Shown: positions 51,443 to 59,708 of the stretch, piece by piece
How positions within the stretch are numbered: position 1 is the stretch's first letter
Layout: each line of letters begins with the position of its first letter
Assembly (NCBI RefSeq): GCF_038397745.1
Contig: NZ_CP151636.1
Coordinates: 310,001 to 374,000, forward strand
Origin: Microbacterium sp. LWH11-1.2
Lineage (GTDB): Bacteria > Actinomycetota > Actinomycetes > Actinomycetales > Microbacteriaceae
Length of the DNA: 64,000 nucleotides
Direction: 5' to 3'
Notes under the pieces: model-generated
Told to the model about the DNA's origin: nothing
The model's input: the letters and a program-made list of their open reading frames with translations, nothing else
The model's database searches: none
Translations under genes and position numbers: made by a program

Positions 51443-51805
51443 ATGGCCCCGGACCGCGCACTCCCCAACCTCCCGTCGAGCGACTTCGACGTCACGCAGC
51501 GCTTCTACGAGACCTTCGGCTTCCGCCCGACGTTCCGCGACGACGGCTGGATGATCCTGCGGCGGGGTGCCGTCGAGATCGAATTCTTCCCGCATCCCGA
51601 CGTCGATCCGCTGACGAGCAGCCATCAGTGCACGATCCGCGTGGACGACCTGGACGAGCTGTGGCAGGCGATCCACGCGACGGGCGTGCCCGTGGCCGTC
51701 ACCGGGCATCCGCGCCTGCACGAACCCCGCGTCGAGACCTCCGGACTCCGGATCGGCTATCTGATCGACACCGACGGCACGCAGCTCACGCTGATCCAGA
51801 ACTAG
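51443..51805 (+). CDS. VOC/glyoxalase-bleomycin resistance family protein
   Basis: This 120-residue protein has the beta-alpha-beta-beta-beta unit twice: LPNLPSSDFDVTQRFYETFG and RRGAVEIEFFPHPDVD, then CTIRVDDLDELWQAIHATGV and LIDTDGTQLTLIQN. Small VOC proteins of this type bind or change small molecules, and some sequester bleomycin-like drugs; the length is normal for that type. The ligand is unknown. Its last 20 bp overlap the convergent membrane protein gene. Confidence 0.88.
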   Translation: MAPDRALPNLPSSDFDVTQRFYETFGFRPTFRDDGWMILRRGAVEIEFFPHPDVDPLTSSHQCTIRVDDLDELWQAIHATGVPVAVTGHPRLHEPRVETSGLRIGYLIDTDGTQLTLIQN

Positions 51806-54800
51806 GCACGGCGTCCCTGCGCCCCGGCACCCGTCGGCCGATGAAGAGCAGACCGAGGCCGATCGCCGCCAGCACGACACCCGCGCCGGCGGCGACCCAC
51901 GCCGTCGAGGCGGGGATGTCGAGGTACACCGTGATCCCGAGGATCCGCGACAGCCCCCACGGGAGCAGACCCATCTGGTCGTTCCACGCGGTGAGCGCTC
52001 GCTCGAGCCCGACCATCGCGATGACCGCAGCCGGCACCGCGAGACCCGCGCCGACGGCGGCGAGCATCGCGCCCGTCGCGCGCCGCGCGCCGATGCGGGC
52101 GGCCAGCGCCCAGCCGACGGCGACGAACAGCCAGACGAAGAGCGCGAACGCCACGGCGATGTAGAGCGAGCGGCGCACAGGATCGGTCCAGAACGCGAAC
52201 CAGTAGCCCCCCGGACCGCTGAACGACAGCGCCGCGAGCACGAGCGCGCAGCGCAGCACGACGACTCCGCCGATCGTGGCGAGCACCGCCCACCCCCACC
52301 GTCCGCGGAACAGCACGAGCAGCAGGGCGACGAACACGGCCCACGCTCCGAGCGTCACCGCGAGATGCACCCAGGACAGGAAGGACGTCTGCACCGCCCT
52401 CGTCGCGACGAGGAGCGCACCCGGCACGAGGACCAGCAGCACATGGTCGGCCCGCAGCATCCCGAGCGTCGACTCCCCCGCCCGCCACGGACGGGTCGAG
52501 CTGACCCAGGTCGCGCGCGCCGCCATCGCCCCCGGACGCCGGACCAGTCGCGTCCGCGCGGACAGGATGCCGATCAGCACCCATGCCGCGGTGAGCACCA
52601 GCAGCACCCGAGCCATCCACGCCATCGCGAGATCGCGGTCGCCGCGTTCGATCCCGAGCTCGGCGGCCGTGAGGTTGAACGCCGGGTGGTCGACGTCGCC
52701 CTCGTACGCGGCGAGGTGGGCGGCGGCCTGCGCCGTGTAGGCGTCACGGGCCGTCTGCCATGCGGCGTACGAGTCGGCGGAGAGCGTGTCGTGCCACGCT
52801 GCCTGATGCAGGATCATCGCCCGGTAGGACCCGAGCAGGTCGAGCGTGTCCTGCTCGTAGTCGAGGCTGCCGAGGAACGCCTCGCGCAGCCCGGCGTCGC
52901 GCCAGGTCGATGGGTCGGTCCCCTCGATCAGCGCGCGCATCCGCTCCACGGCGTCGGATGCGATATCGCCGCCCTGCACAGCCTCGTCGAGTCGGTCGCG
53001 GGAGATCGTGTAGATCACGTCGAGCACCGCGGAGTCGCCGGTGAGGATGTCCCACTCGAAGATCCACATCATGGGCGGGGGCTCCAGCCCGATCGCCGAG
53101 ACGCGCTGCTCCGCGAACGGCGGGATGTACAGCCCCTGCTCGATGGCGGTGCGCGACAGCGCCATGGCATCCGTGATCGCCCGGACGGTGGCCGGGTCGT
53201 CGGAGAACCACTCCCGAGCCCACCCCTCCGTGATCTCGGCAGGGTCCGCGTCCGGATCGCGCGCGAGCTGCACGGCCAGCTGCGAGTTCAGGTCCGCGAG
53301 CTGCCAGAAGCCCGCCTTGTCGTAGAGGATCATCGGTCCCGCGCGCCACGGGCCGCCGTCCTGCGCCCACGCCCAGATGCCCTCGATGCGATCGTTCGAC
53401 GCGAGCAGCTCCTGCAGCGCCCAGGCGTACTCCGCACCGAGGTCGTTGGGGAACGCCCCGTTGTTCTCGAACTCGCGACGACTCTGGAACTCGACGATCC
53501 GCCGCTGCTCGCCCTGCTGCAGGGTGTCGTTCAACGGCAGCCAGCTGTAGAAGTCCCCGAGCGTGTACTTCGTCGACACGATCAGCGCCGGCGAGTCGAC
53601 CCCGCCGAGCACGGCCTCGTACGACGCGGCGTTCGTGTGCATGTCGCCGACGGCGCCGACGCCGACGCTCCAGGTGCGGAAGATCACCTCGCGTCCGGAA
53701 TCCTCGGCCTGACCGGTGAGCGCGGTGAGCATCGCGCGCACCGCCTCGGGCGTGGTCACGGCCAGCGCCGAGTAGTAGTCCCAGCCCTCCACGTCGTACA
53801 CGCGCCCCGCCTCGCCGATGCGGATGAGCACGCCGTCGAGCGCGGGCTCGGCGGCGTAGAGCTCGTCGAGCCCCGCAGCATAGACATCCCAGAGCTCGGG
53901 TGACGTGGTGTCGAGGGTGCCGAAGCGGTCGGTGAGATAGGCCTCGAGCGGCGAGGTGAGGGTGAGCATGTCGGTGCGCAGGAACACCTTCATCCCGAGC
54001 TCCTCGGCGCGGTCCCAGAACGGCCCGAAGGCCTCGCGCAGCGCGAGCGCCTTGGCCACGTGCTCGTCGCCGTCCGCATAGACCCCGTCGACCTCGTCGA
54101 AGGTCGCGAACTCGACGAAGCCGGGGAAGGAGATGGCGTTGTACCCGTCGGCGATGACGCGGCGGAGGTATCCGTCGTAGTCGTCGTAGGCCGCGGCGAG
54201 CGCCTGCTCGTCGATGTAGGGCGCCTCGGGGAGGAACACATCCGCGAACGCCTTCGACGCGTGGGAGTAGTCGGTTCCCGGCAGCCATTCCGCCGGGTCC
54301 GCAGCGACGCCGACGGCACCGAGATCGACCATGCGGAACGGGAGTCGCGACGTCACCGGGGTTCCGATGCCGGCGGTGATGTCCTTCCCCTGCCGGATCG
54401 CGGCCGCCAGGTCGTAGATGCCGCGCGCCGCCCCCGCCTCCCCGGCCTCGATGCGCAGCGCATCGGGCGTGCCCGCCAGCAGATAGCCCTCGTCATCGAC
54501 CGCACCCACGTGGGGTTGCACGAGCACGACGGTCAGGGTCGCGCTGCCCGCGGTCTCGACCCCCGCCAGCGCGGCATCGAGCTCGTCGACGGCGACGCGC
54601 ATCCGCTCGGACCCGCCGGCACCGACCACGGTGATCTGCGGAGGCGGGACGGATGCCGACACCGTCTCGACCGCGCGAGACTCCCCGCCCATCCGCTCGG
54701 CGGGCTGGGCCCGGATCCCGAGGGCGTCGCCGACCACCAGCCCGACGCCGGCCCCCGCGGCCAGGAGCACGGCGACGACGATCAGCGCGAGGATACCGCG

Positions 54801-54842
54801 GGCGCGCGCCGACTTCTCGGGCACGGCCGTCTTCGCTCGCAT
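51786..54842 (-). CDS. Very large membrane-anchored glycosidase-like protein (alpha-glucuronidase-type N domain)
   Basis: This 1018-residue protein has one N-terminal membrane anchor (GILALIVVAVLLAAGAGVGL), an outside region of about 690 residues and seven C-terminal membrane segments, from MARVLLVLTAAWVLIGIL to TAWVAAGAGVVLAAIGLG. The outside part starts with a sugar-enzyme helper domain (AARGIYDLAAAIR) and continues as a barrel-like stretch (GYNAISFPGFVEFATFDEVD; GMKVFLRTDMLTL; IEGIWAWAQDGGP), which recalls GH67/GH115 alpha-glucuronidases. The catalytic acids cannot be fixed by eye. It may act on wall or extracellular polymer glycans. It is monocistronic and overlaps the VOC gene at its 3' end. 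Confidence 0.72.
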   Translation of the reverse strand: MRAKTAVPEKSARARGILALIVVAVLLAAGAGVGLVVGDALGIRAQPAERMGGESRAVETVSASVPPPQITVVGAGGSERMRVAVDELDAALAGVETAGSATLTVVLVQPHVGAVDDEGYLLAGTPDALRIEAGEAGAARGIYDLAAAIRQGKDITAGIGTPVTSRLPFRMVDLGAVGVAADPAEWLPGTDYSHASKAFADVFLPEAPYIDEQALAAAYDDYDGYLRRVIADGYNAISFPGFVEFATFDEVDGVYADGDEHVAKALALREAFGPFWDRAEELGMKVFLRTDMLTLTSPLEAYLTDRFGTLDTTSPELWDVYAAGLDELYAAEPALDGVLIRIGEAGRVYDVEGWDYYSALAVTTPEAVRAMLTALTGQAEDSGREVIFRTWSVGVGAVGDMHTNAASYEAVLGGVDSPALIVSTKYTLGDFYSWLPLNDTLQQGEQRRIVEFQSRREFENNGAFPNDLGAEYAWALQELLASNDRIEGIWAWAQDGGPWRAGPMILYDKAGFWQLADLNSQLAVQLARDPDADPAEITEGWAREWFSDDPATVRAITDAMALSRTAIEQGLYIPPFAEQRVSAIGLEPPPMMWIFEWDILTGDSAVLDVIYTISRDRLDEAVQGGDIASDAVERMRALIEGTDPSTWRDAGLREAFLGSLDYEQDTLDLLGSYRAMILHQAAWHDTLSADSYAAWQTARDAYTAQAAAHLAAYEGDVDHPAFNLTAAELGIERGDRDLAMAWMARVLLVLTAAWVLIGILSARTRLVRRPGAMAARATWVSSTRPWRAGESTLGMLRADHVLLVLVPGALLVATRAVQTSFLSWVHLAVTLGAWAVFVALLLVLFRGRWGWAVLATIGGVVVLRCALVLAALSFSGPGGYWFAFWTDPVRRSLYIAVAFALFVWLFVAVGWALAARIGARRATGAMLAAVGAGLAVPAAVIAMVGLERALTAWNDQMGLLPWGLSRILGITVYLDIPASTAWVAAGAGVVLAAIGLGLLFIGRRVPGRRDAVPSSGSA

Positions 54843-54905
54843 GGAGGAACTCTATCGACGTCCGGGGACGGTTCTCGCCACGGTGTCCCGCGTCGGAGCG
54901 CCCCG

Positions 54906-55751
54906 CTACAGCTCCTCGACCGCGCGTCGCGCCTCGGCGACCTCGTCAGCGGCGGCATCCGCCTGCTCCTGAGCCTTCGCCTGCGTCGCCTCGGCCTCGG
55001 GCGTCTCCCGCTGCACGCGGTCGCTCTCCTTCCGCACCTTCGCGAGTCGGGCCTCGAGGTCGGCCTCTTCCTCGGACAGCTCGGCGGCGCGCGAGCGGAG
55101 CGCCTCCAGCGCCGTGGTCTGCTTCGCCAGCGCACGCTCGGCTGTGGTGAGCTCCTTCTCCGCAGCGGCGACCCGTCGCTCGGCATCGCGGCGCACCCGC
55201 CGGGCCTGCAGCTCATCCGCGGGGCGCGCGGGAGCGGCCGGGAGCGCGGTGACCTCGCCGGCCACCGCGTCGCGCACGTCATCCGCGCTTCCGGTGGGCT
55301 CCAGGGCGCGGGTCAGCCGCCCCGAGGCGACCGCCGCCGCGGCACCGGGGTCGAAGAACGCGGCCGAGATGGTCTGCTCCACGGCCTCGAGCGTCGCCGG
55401 GGTGATGCGCTCGCCACGGGAACCCGCGAGTTCCGCCGCGGTCTCGGCCAGCCGTCGCGTGAGCGTGCGCCGTTCCCTGCCGAGCTTCGCCAGCGTCGCG
55501 GCATCCAGATCGTCCTGTGCCTCACGGAGCTCGGCGGCGAGCTGCAGCGCCTGGTCCAGCTGCCCCGCGCGCTCCTGGGCGAACAGGTTCACGACCCAGG
55601 CCGCGATCGACGGCTTGCGGAGCGCGCGGATCTGCGCGGACAGGGCGGCGTCGCCCACTTCCTTGGCACGGGCGTTGCGTGCGGACACGAAGTCCTCCGG
55701 TGGGCCGGCGCAGAGCCCGGCCGCGATCTCCTCGAGAGTCGGATCGGCCAT
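54906..55751 (-). CDS. Conserved actinobacterial coiled-coil protein
   Basis: This 281-residue cytoplasmic protein has a conserved N-terminal part (DFVSARNARAKEVGDAALSA, then IRALRKPSIAAWVVNLFAQE) and an Ala/Glu/Arg-rich coiled coil in the last 110 residues (RRDAERRVAAAEKELTTAER). The N-terminal pattern recurs in actinobacteria without known function. There is no signal or membrane segment. It is on the same strand as the large membrane protein, 63 bp upstream of it, and 48 bp downstream of the M23 gene. Confidence 0.8.
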   Translation of the reverse strand: MADPTLEEIAAGLCAGPPEDFVSARNARAKEVGDAALSAQIRALRKPSIAAWVVNLFAQERAGQLDQALQLAAELREAQDDLDAATLAKLGRERRTLTRRLAETAAELAGSRGERITPATLEAVEQTISAAFFDPGAAAAVASGRLTRALEPTGSADDVRDAVAGEVTALPAAPARPADELQARRVRRDAERRVAAAEKELTTAERALAKQTTALEALRSRAAELSEEEADLEARLAKVRKESDRVQRETPEAEATQAKAQEQADAAADEVAEARRAVEEL

Positions 55752-55799
55752 GCGCCCACGATACGCGGACGACCCCGTCCGCCCGGGAGATCGGGAACG

Positions 55800-57122
55800 C
55801 TACTCGATGGACAGGTAGTCGGCGGCGTCTGCGGCCACGAGCGTGCGGGCGTTGAAGCCGCCCTTGCCATTGCCCGGATAGAGGAAGAGCTCTCCCGCGG
55901 GAGTGCGTCCCAGCAGATCGGCGCGCTCGTCGCCGTTGTAGTCGACGCCGCCGGTGAGGGCGGTGAACTCCAGCCATCCGGCACCGGCCGTGCGGCGTGC
56001 GCCGAACCCGTTGACGCCGCCGGGATAGAAGTAGAGCGTGCCCGTGTCGTCGATCCCGATGATGTCACCGCGCCCGTCGTTGTCGAAGTCTCCGCCGACG
56101 AGGAAATGGAACCCTTCCCAGCCGCCGCCGAGCGTCACGTAGGGCGTCGCGAAACCTCCCCACCCGGAGCCGCGGAAGATGGTCATGACTCCGGCGGCCG
56201 AGACGCCGATGACATCCTGCTTGCCGTCTCCGGTGTAGTCCGCGCCCGATGTCACGTGCAGCATGTCGTACCAGCCGTTGCCCACGACCGCGACCGCCTG
56301 GAACCCTCCGTTGCCCACGCCGGCGAAGTACTCCAGCGCCCCATCGGATCGCGCCGCGATGATGTCGGCCTTGTCGTCCCCGTTGAGGTCGGTGTGCGTG
56401 AAGTGGCGCCGGACGGTGCCCAACCCGACGTACGTGGCGGTCTTCTGGAACCCGCCGGCGCCGTTGCCGGCGCGGAGCTGGACGTCCCCGTTGCCCGCGA
56501 CCGTCAGCAGGTCGGCCTTGTCGTCGCCGGTGTAGTCGGCCGAGGCGACCACGGAGCCGTTGTCGCTGCCGAGGCCGGGGAAGAACAGCGGGATCGGGTC
56601 ACCGCGCCGCACGTCGCTCAGGCAGGTGAAGCCGCCGTTGATCGCCGTGTAGACCGCTCCGTTCAACCGCACCTCGAAGTGCAGGTGATTGGCGGTGGTC
56701 GCCCCGGTCTTGCCCACCACTCCGATCTGCTGGCCCCGCACGACCGCGGTGCCCGGCGGGTACCATCCGGGGGCGACCATGTGGGCGTAGCGCGTCACAT
56801 AGCCGCCGGGGTGCTCGATGTCGGTGTAGTTCCCGTAGCCGTTGTTGGCCGTGCGGGTCTTGATCACTCCGTCGTACGCGGCGAGGATCGGATCTCCTCC
56901 GCGCCCGGTGATGTCGATCCCCTCGTGCGGACGGTAGTCGCCGAGGCATCCGTCCCAGACGATCGACTGGATGTTGCCCGAGGCGGGGAAGATCATCTGC
57001 CCGTCGGTGGCCGCTGCGGCCGGGGCTCCACCGGAGAGGGAGGGCACGAGTGCTCCGACGACCAGCACCATCGCGGTGACCGCGCTCACGCGCACGAGAC
57101 GCCAACGGGATGCTCGCTTCAT
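55800..57122 (-). CDS. Secreted M23 peptidase with FG-GAP/VCBS repeats
   Basis: This 440-residue exported protein has a signal peptide (VSAVTAMVLVVGALVPSLSG, cut near APAAAA), a LytM/M23 domain at about 45-170 with HEGIDITGRGGD, YVTRYAHMV and the zinc motif NHLHFEVRL, and then about six FG-GAP/VCBS-type repeats (for example ADYTGDDKADLLTVAGNG) up to the end. The repeats bind Ca2+ and form a propeller in relatives. A wall-cutting enzyme with a binding propeller is likely. The fusion order (peptidase first) is less usual. It is monocistronic. Confidence 0.9.
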   Translation of the reverse strand: MKRASRWRLVRVSAVTAMVLVVGALVPSLSGGAPAAAATDGQMIFPASGNIQSIVWDGCLGDYRPHEGIDITGRGGDPILAAYDGVIKTRTANNGYGNYTDIEHPGGYVTRYAHMVAPGWYPPGTAVVRGQQIGVVGKTGATTANHLHFEVRLNGAVYTAINGGFTCLSDVRRGDPIPLFFPGLGSDNGSVVASADYTGDDKADLLTVAGNGDVQLRAGNGAGGFQKTATYVGLGTVRRHFTHTDLNGDDKADIIAARSDGALEYFAGVGNGGFQAVAVVGNGWYDMLHVTSGADYTGDGKQDVIGVSAAGVMTIFRGSGWGGFATPYVTLGGGWEGFHFLVGGDFDNDGRGDIIGIDDTGTLYFYPGGVNGFGARRTAGAGWLEFTALTGGVDYNGDERADLLGRTPAGELFLYPGNGKGGFNARTLVAADAADYLSIE

Positions 57123-57254
57123 CTCGACGTTCTCTCTGCTCGGTCGGCCCCAGGGACGCAGTGTCCTCCGCCGTCACCGTACCAGGGCAGGTGCGGCCGA
57201 TCGGCGAGCCTCGGCCGGGGACCGCGGGTGTCGCCCTGACGCGCATCGCCTCGG

Positions 57255-57536
57255 TCAGAGCAGGTCGAACGTGCCCCCGAACGGCGCGCTGTCATCGCCG
57301 TTGTCGCGGTGGTCGTACTCGACGGTGTCGACCGAGATCACCACCTGGGTCGCGGCGGAGACCAGCACGCTCACCGAGCGGTTCCCGACCACGATGAACT
57401 CGACGAAGCGCGGACCGGCCCGCACGGCCGACTCGATCTCCCCCTTCAGGTCGTCGACGTCCTGTCCCTGCGCCAGGAAGTACCCGACGTCGTTGACCGT
57501 GACCTGGGTGCGCACCATGGTCCGCATCTCACTCAT
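57255..57536 (-). CDS. Hypothetical protein, 93 residues
   Basis: This short protein has an alternating beta/helix pattern (MVRTQVTVNDVGYFLAQGQD, then ESAVRAGPRFVEFIVVGNRS and TQVVISVDTVEYD). The ATG at 57536 has GGAGG 8 bp upstream, better than an ATG 9 codons earlier. There is no signal peptide. I do not recognise it; similar short proteins sit near DUF7882 genes in Microbacteriaceae by my impression only. It is divergent from 57665. Confidence 0.65.
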   Translation of the reverse strand: MSEMRTMVRTQVTVNDVGYFLAQGQDVDDLKGEIESAVRAGPRFVEFIVVGNRSVSVLVSAATQVVISVDTVEYDHRDNGDDSAPFGGTFDLL

Positions 57537-57664
57537 TCCACTCGCCTCCCCGTTCTCCGTCATCCGGCGACACTAGACCGCCGGCGGTCGCCGCAGAAGG
57601 GGATTGCGCGCAGGACCATTCCCGGGCATGCACCGACGGACCTGCTCGGGTGTACGGTTCATGA

Positions 57665-57970
57665 ATGGGCAGACTCCGGTACGACGGCACCTCGGATCCG
57701 ATCCTCATCGAGGACAAGACCCTGGCGCATCTGAAGATCGTGATCGCGACCAAGCTCCGCCGCCAGGAGAGCTTCATGATGACGTGGCGCCCGGTCAACG
57801 GCGGCGAGGACCAGCGCGCGACCGTATGGATCCACCCGGCGATCCCGTTGCAGTTCGGATTCGACAGCGCCGACCCGCCCGCGGTCGACCCGCACCTGAT
57901 CGCCGACATGATGAAGGCCCTCAACGCCACGGGAGAACTGGTCCTGGACCACCTCGTCGACCCTCGCTGA
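57665..57970 (+). CDS. DUF7882-like small protein of Microbacteriaceae
   Basis: This 101-residue protein begins MGRLRYDGTSDPILIEDKTL and continues LAHLKIVIATKLRRQESFMM and VWIHPAIPLQFGFDS. I associate this pattern with a Microbacteriaceae family long annotated, probably wrongly, as ATP-dependent DNA ligase and now DUF7882. There is no catalytic Lys motif of ligases, so that name should not be used. The start is clear, with few alternatives. The function is unknown. Confidence 0.75.
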   Translation: MGRLRYDGTSDPILIEDKTLAHLKIVIATKLRRQESFMMTWRPVNGGEDQRATVWIHPAIPLQFGFDSADPPAVDPHLIADMMKALNATGELVLDHLVDPR

Positions 57971-58144
57971 CGACACGGCGGAGGTCGCCGCCCTCACCGC
58001 CCGGAAAACCGAGCGCGCACGATGCGGAAGACGGAACTAGGCTGTATGCGCGCCCGCGCACGGCCTGACCTCCGCCAGGTCTCGGCCGCGGCGTGAGCCC
58101 ATACGACCTCCCCCCACGGTCCACGTGTTCCCCGCTCGGCGGGA

Positions 58145-58160
58145 CGGAGCTGCAGCTCCG
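58145..58160. repeat. Perfect 16-bp palindrome upstream of the DivIVA-like gene
   Basis: CGGAGCTGCAGCTCCG reads the same on both strands and ends 32 bp before the start codon at 58193. It may be an operator or a leader hairpin. The rest of the 222-bp gap before the gene shows no other gene. Confidence 0.55.
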
Positions 58161-58192
58161 CGACGTGGCCTCGCCAGAAAGGCTTGCAGCTC

Positions 58193-59563
58193 ATGAGCGA
58201 ATCCTCCGGAAGCACCGATCGCGACGAGCGGTCCCCCGACTTCTTCGATCAGCTGATCGAGACCAACCCGCGTGAGCCGCAGGCGGCCTTCACCGTGGGA
58301 TTCCGCGGCTACGACAAGGGCGAGGTCGATGCTGCGCTCAGCACCCTCCGCACCCAGATCGAGCAGCTGACGACCGACCTCGCCGCGACCAAGGCCGCCC
58401 AGGCCGAGGCCGTCGAGGCCATCCGCGACGAGGAGCGCGCGGCCCGTGAGGCGCTCGAGGGCGAGCTCAGCGCCGCGGCGGCGAAGGCCTCCGACGCCGA
58501 GCAGCAGATCGCGACCCTCACCTCGGAACTCGTCGACGCCCCGCAGCCGGATGGCAAGGAAGCGCCGTCCCGCCAGCAGTTCGAGGCGATCCTCCGCGTG
58601 GCCGAGGAGCAGGCGAACGTCCTGATCCAGAACGCCGCCGTCCAGGCCGATCGCCTGATGACCTCGGCTCGTGAAGAGGTCACGGCGCAGCGCGCCGAGG
58701 CCGAGGCCGACGCCGAGCGCATCACCGCGCAGGCGCAGCGCGACGCCGATCAGGTGCGCCTGAAGATGGACACCGAGTACACGGCGCACGAGGCGCGCAT
58801 CGAGCGCGAGGCCGCGCACGCCGCCGAGAAGGTGAACCAGGCCGCGCAGGAGGCGACCGCGATCCGCACCGAGGCGGAGAAGGGCGCAGCCGCGCTCCGC
58901 TCCCTCGTCACCCGCGAGACGACCCAGCTGCGCGCGGATGCCGAGCGCGAGGTGCGCGACATGAACGCGCGCGTCCTCGAGTTCGAGGAGACGCTGAGCC
59001 GCCGCCAGGATGACGCGCAGCAGGAGTTCCTCGTGCTGCACAACCAGGCCGTGGCCCACGCGGAGCGCATCACGAACGATGCCAACGAGCAGGTGGCGGC
59101 ATCGCTCGAGCACGCCCAGCGCATCTCGTCCAGGGCCGAGGACTACGAGCACCTGACGCGCTCGCAGGCGCAGGCGATCGAAGCCGACGCGAAGGTGCGG
59201 GCCCGCGAGATCCTCGATCGCTCCCGTGTGAAGTCGCAGAAGATCGTCGAGTCGGTCACCGGTCACACCACGGCCGTGCTGCGCGATGCGGAAGACCGCG
59301 CCCGTCAGCTGCGCTGGCAGCAGCAGCAGCTGACGAGCTTCATGGCCGAGGTGCGCGAGCTCATCCGCCCCGACGGCATCTTCTCCGACGAGGCCCTCCC
59401 CGCGGAGATCGCCGAGAGCGCTCCGGCAGAGAACGCGGACGATGAGGTGGCCGACGACGAGTTCCTCGGAGACGAGTTGCTCGAGGACGAGCTCGACGAC
59501 GACCGCCCGCTCGAGAAGATCACGATCGACGTGGTCGACGCCGAGGAGAGCAGCAAGCGCTGA
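58193..59563 (+). CDS. DivIVA-domain coiled-coil protein
   Basis: This 456-residue protein has the DivIVA membrane-curvature domain at the N terminus (AAFTVGFRGYDKGEVDAAL, residues 28-46), then about 330 residues of heptad-like coiled coil rich in Ala/Glu/Gln/Arg, and a strongly acidic C-terminal tail (DDEVADDEFLGDELLEDELD). It is longer than the main Wag31/DivIVA and not next to ftsZ, so it is a second DivIVA-type protein that may mark poles or septa. The ATG at 58193 is taken, with AAAGG 10 bp upstream. It ends at a strong terminator, so it is monocistronic. Confidence 0.88.
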   Translation: MSESSGSTDRDERSPDFFDQLIETNPREPQAAFTVGFRGYDKGEVDAALSTLRTQIEQLTTDLAATKAAQAEAVEAIRDEERAAREALEGELSAAAAKASDAEQQIATLTSELVDAPQPDGKEAPSRQQFEAILRVAEEQANVLIQNAAVQADRLMTSAREEVTAQRAEAEADAERITAQAQRDADQVRLKMDTEYTAHEARIEREAAHAAEKVNQAAQEATAIRTEAEKGAAALRSLVTRETTQLRADAEREVRDMNARVLEFEETLSRRQDDAQQEFLVLHNQAVAHAERITNDANEQVAASLEHAQRISSRAEDYEHLTRSQAQAIEADAKVRAREILDRSRVKSQKIVESVTGHTTAVLRDAEDRARQLRWQQQQLTSFMAEVRELIRPDGIFSDEALPAEIAESAPAENADDEVADDEFLGDELLEDELDDDRPLEKITIDVVDAEESSKR

Positions 59564-59581
59564 CGCCGTCGAACGATCGGA

Positions 59582-59615
59582 AAGAGGTGCGCGCGGGTGA
59601 CCGCGCGCACCTCTT
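59582..59615 (+). terminator. Terminator after the DivIVA-like gene
   Basis: AAGAGGTGCGCGCGG (59582-59596) pairs perfectly over 15 bp with 59601-59615 around GTGA, followed by CTTCG. It lies 18 bp after the stop codon. Confidence 0.85.
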
Positions 59616-59626
59616 CTTCGTCCTGT

Positions 59627-59652
59627 CGGCATCCACCGATCGGTGGATGCCG
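59627..59652. repeat. Perfect 26-bp palindrome containing the GGATGCCG word twice
   Basis: CGGCATCCACCGA (59627-59639) is followed without a loop by its exact reverse complement (59640-59652). It is 11 bp after the terminator and 56 bp before the ABC ATPase start, so it may be an operator for the exporter operon. Confidence 0.75.
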
Positions 59653-59708
59653 TGATCCGCCGGTCCACCGCTACCGCCCACGGCTGCGCACCCGGCAGTC
59701 TGGGATGC

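Noticed and set aside
54060..57239. Open frame of about 1060 codons on the plus strand opposite three genes
   Set aside because: The minus-strand genes (glycosidase-like, coiled-coil, M23) have real domains, signals and starts; the plus-strand frame has none.
57665..57970. ATP-dependent DNA ligase as the name for the 101-residue protein
   Set aside because: It is far too short and has no KxDG motif; the name is probably a database error.
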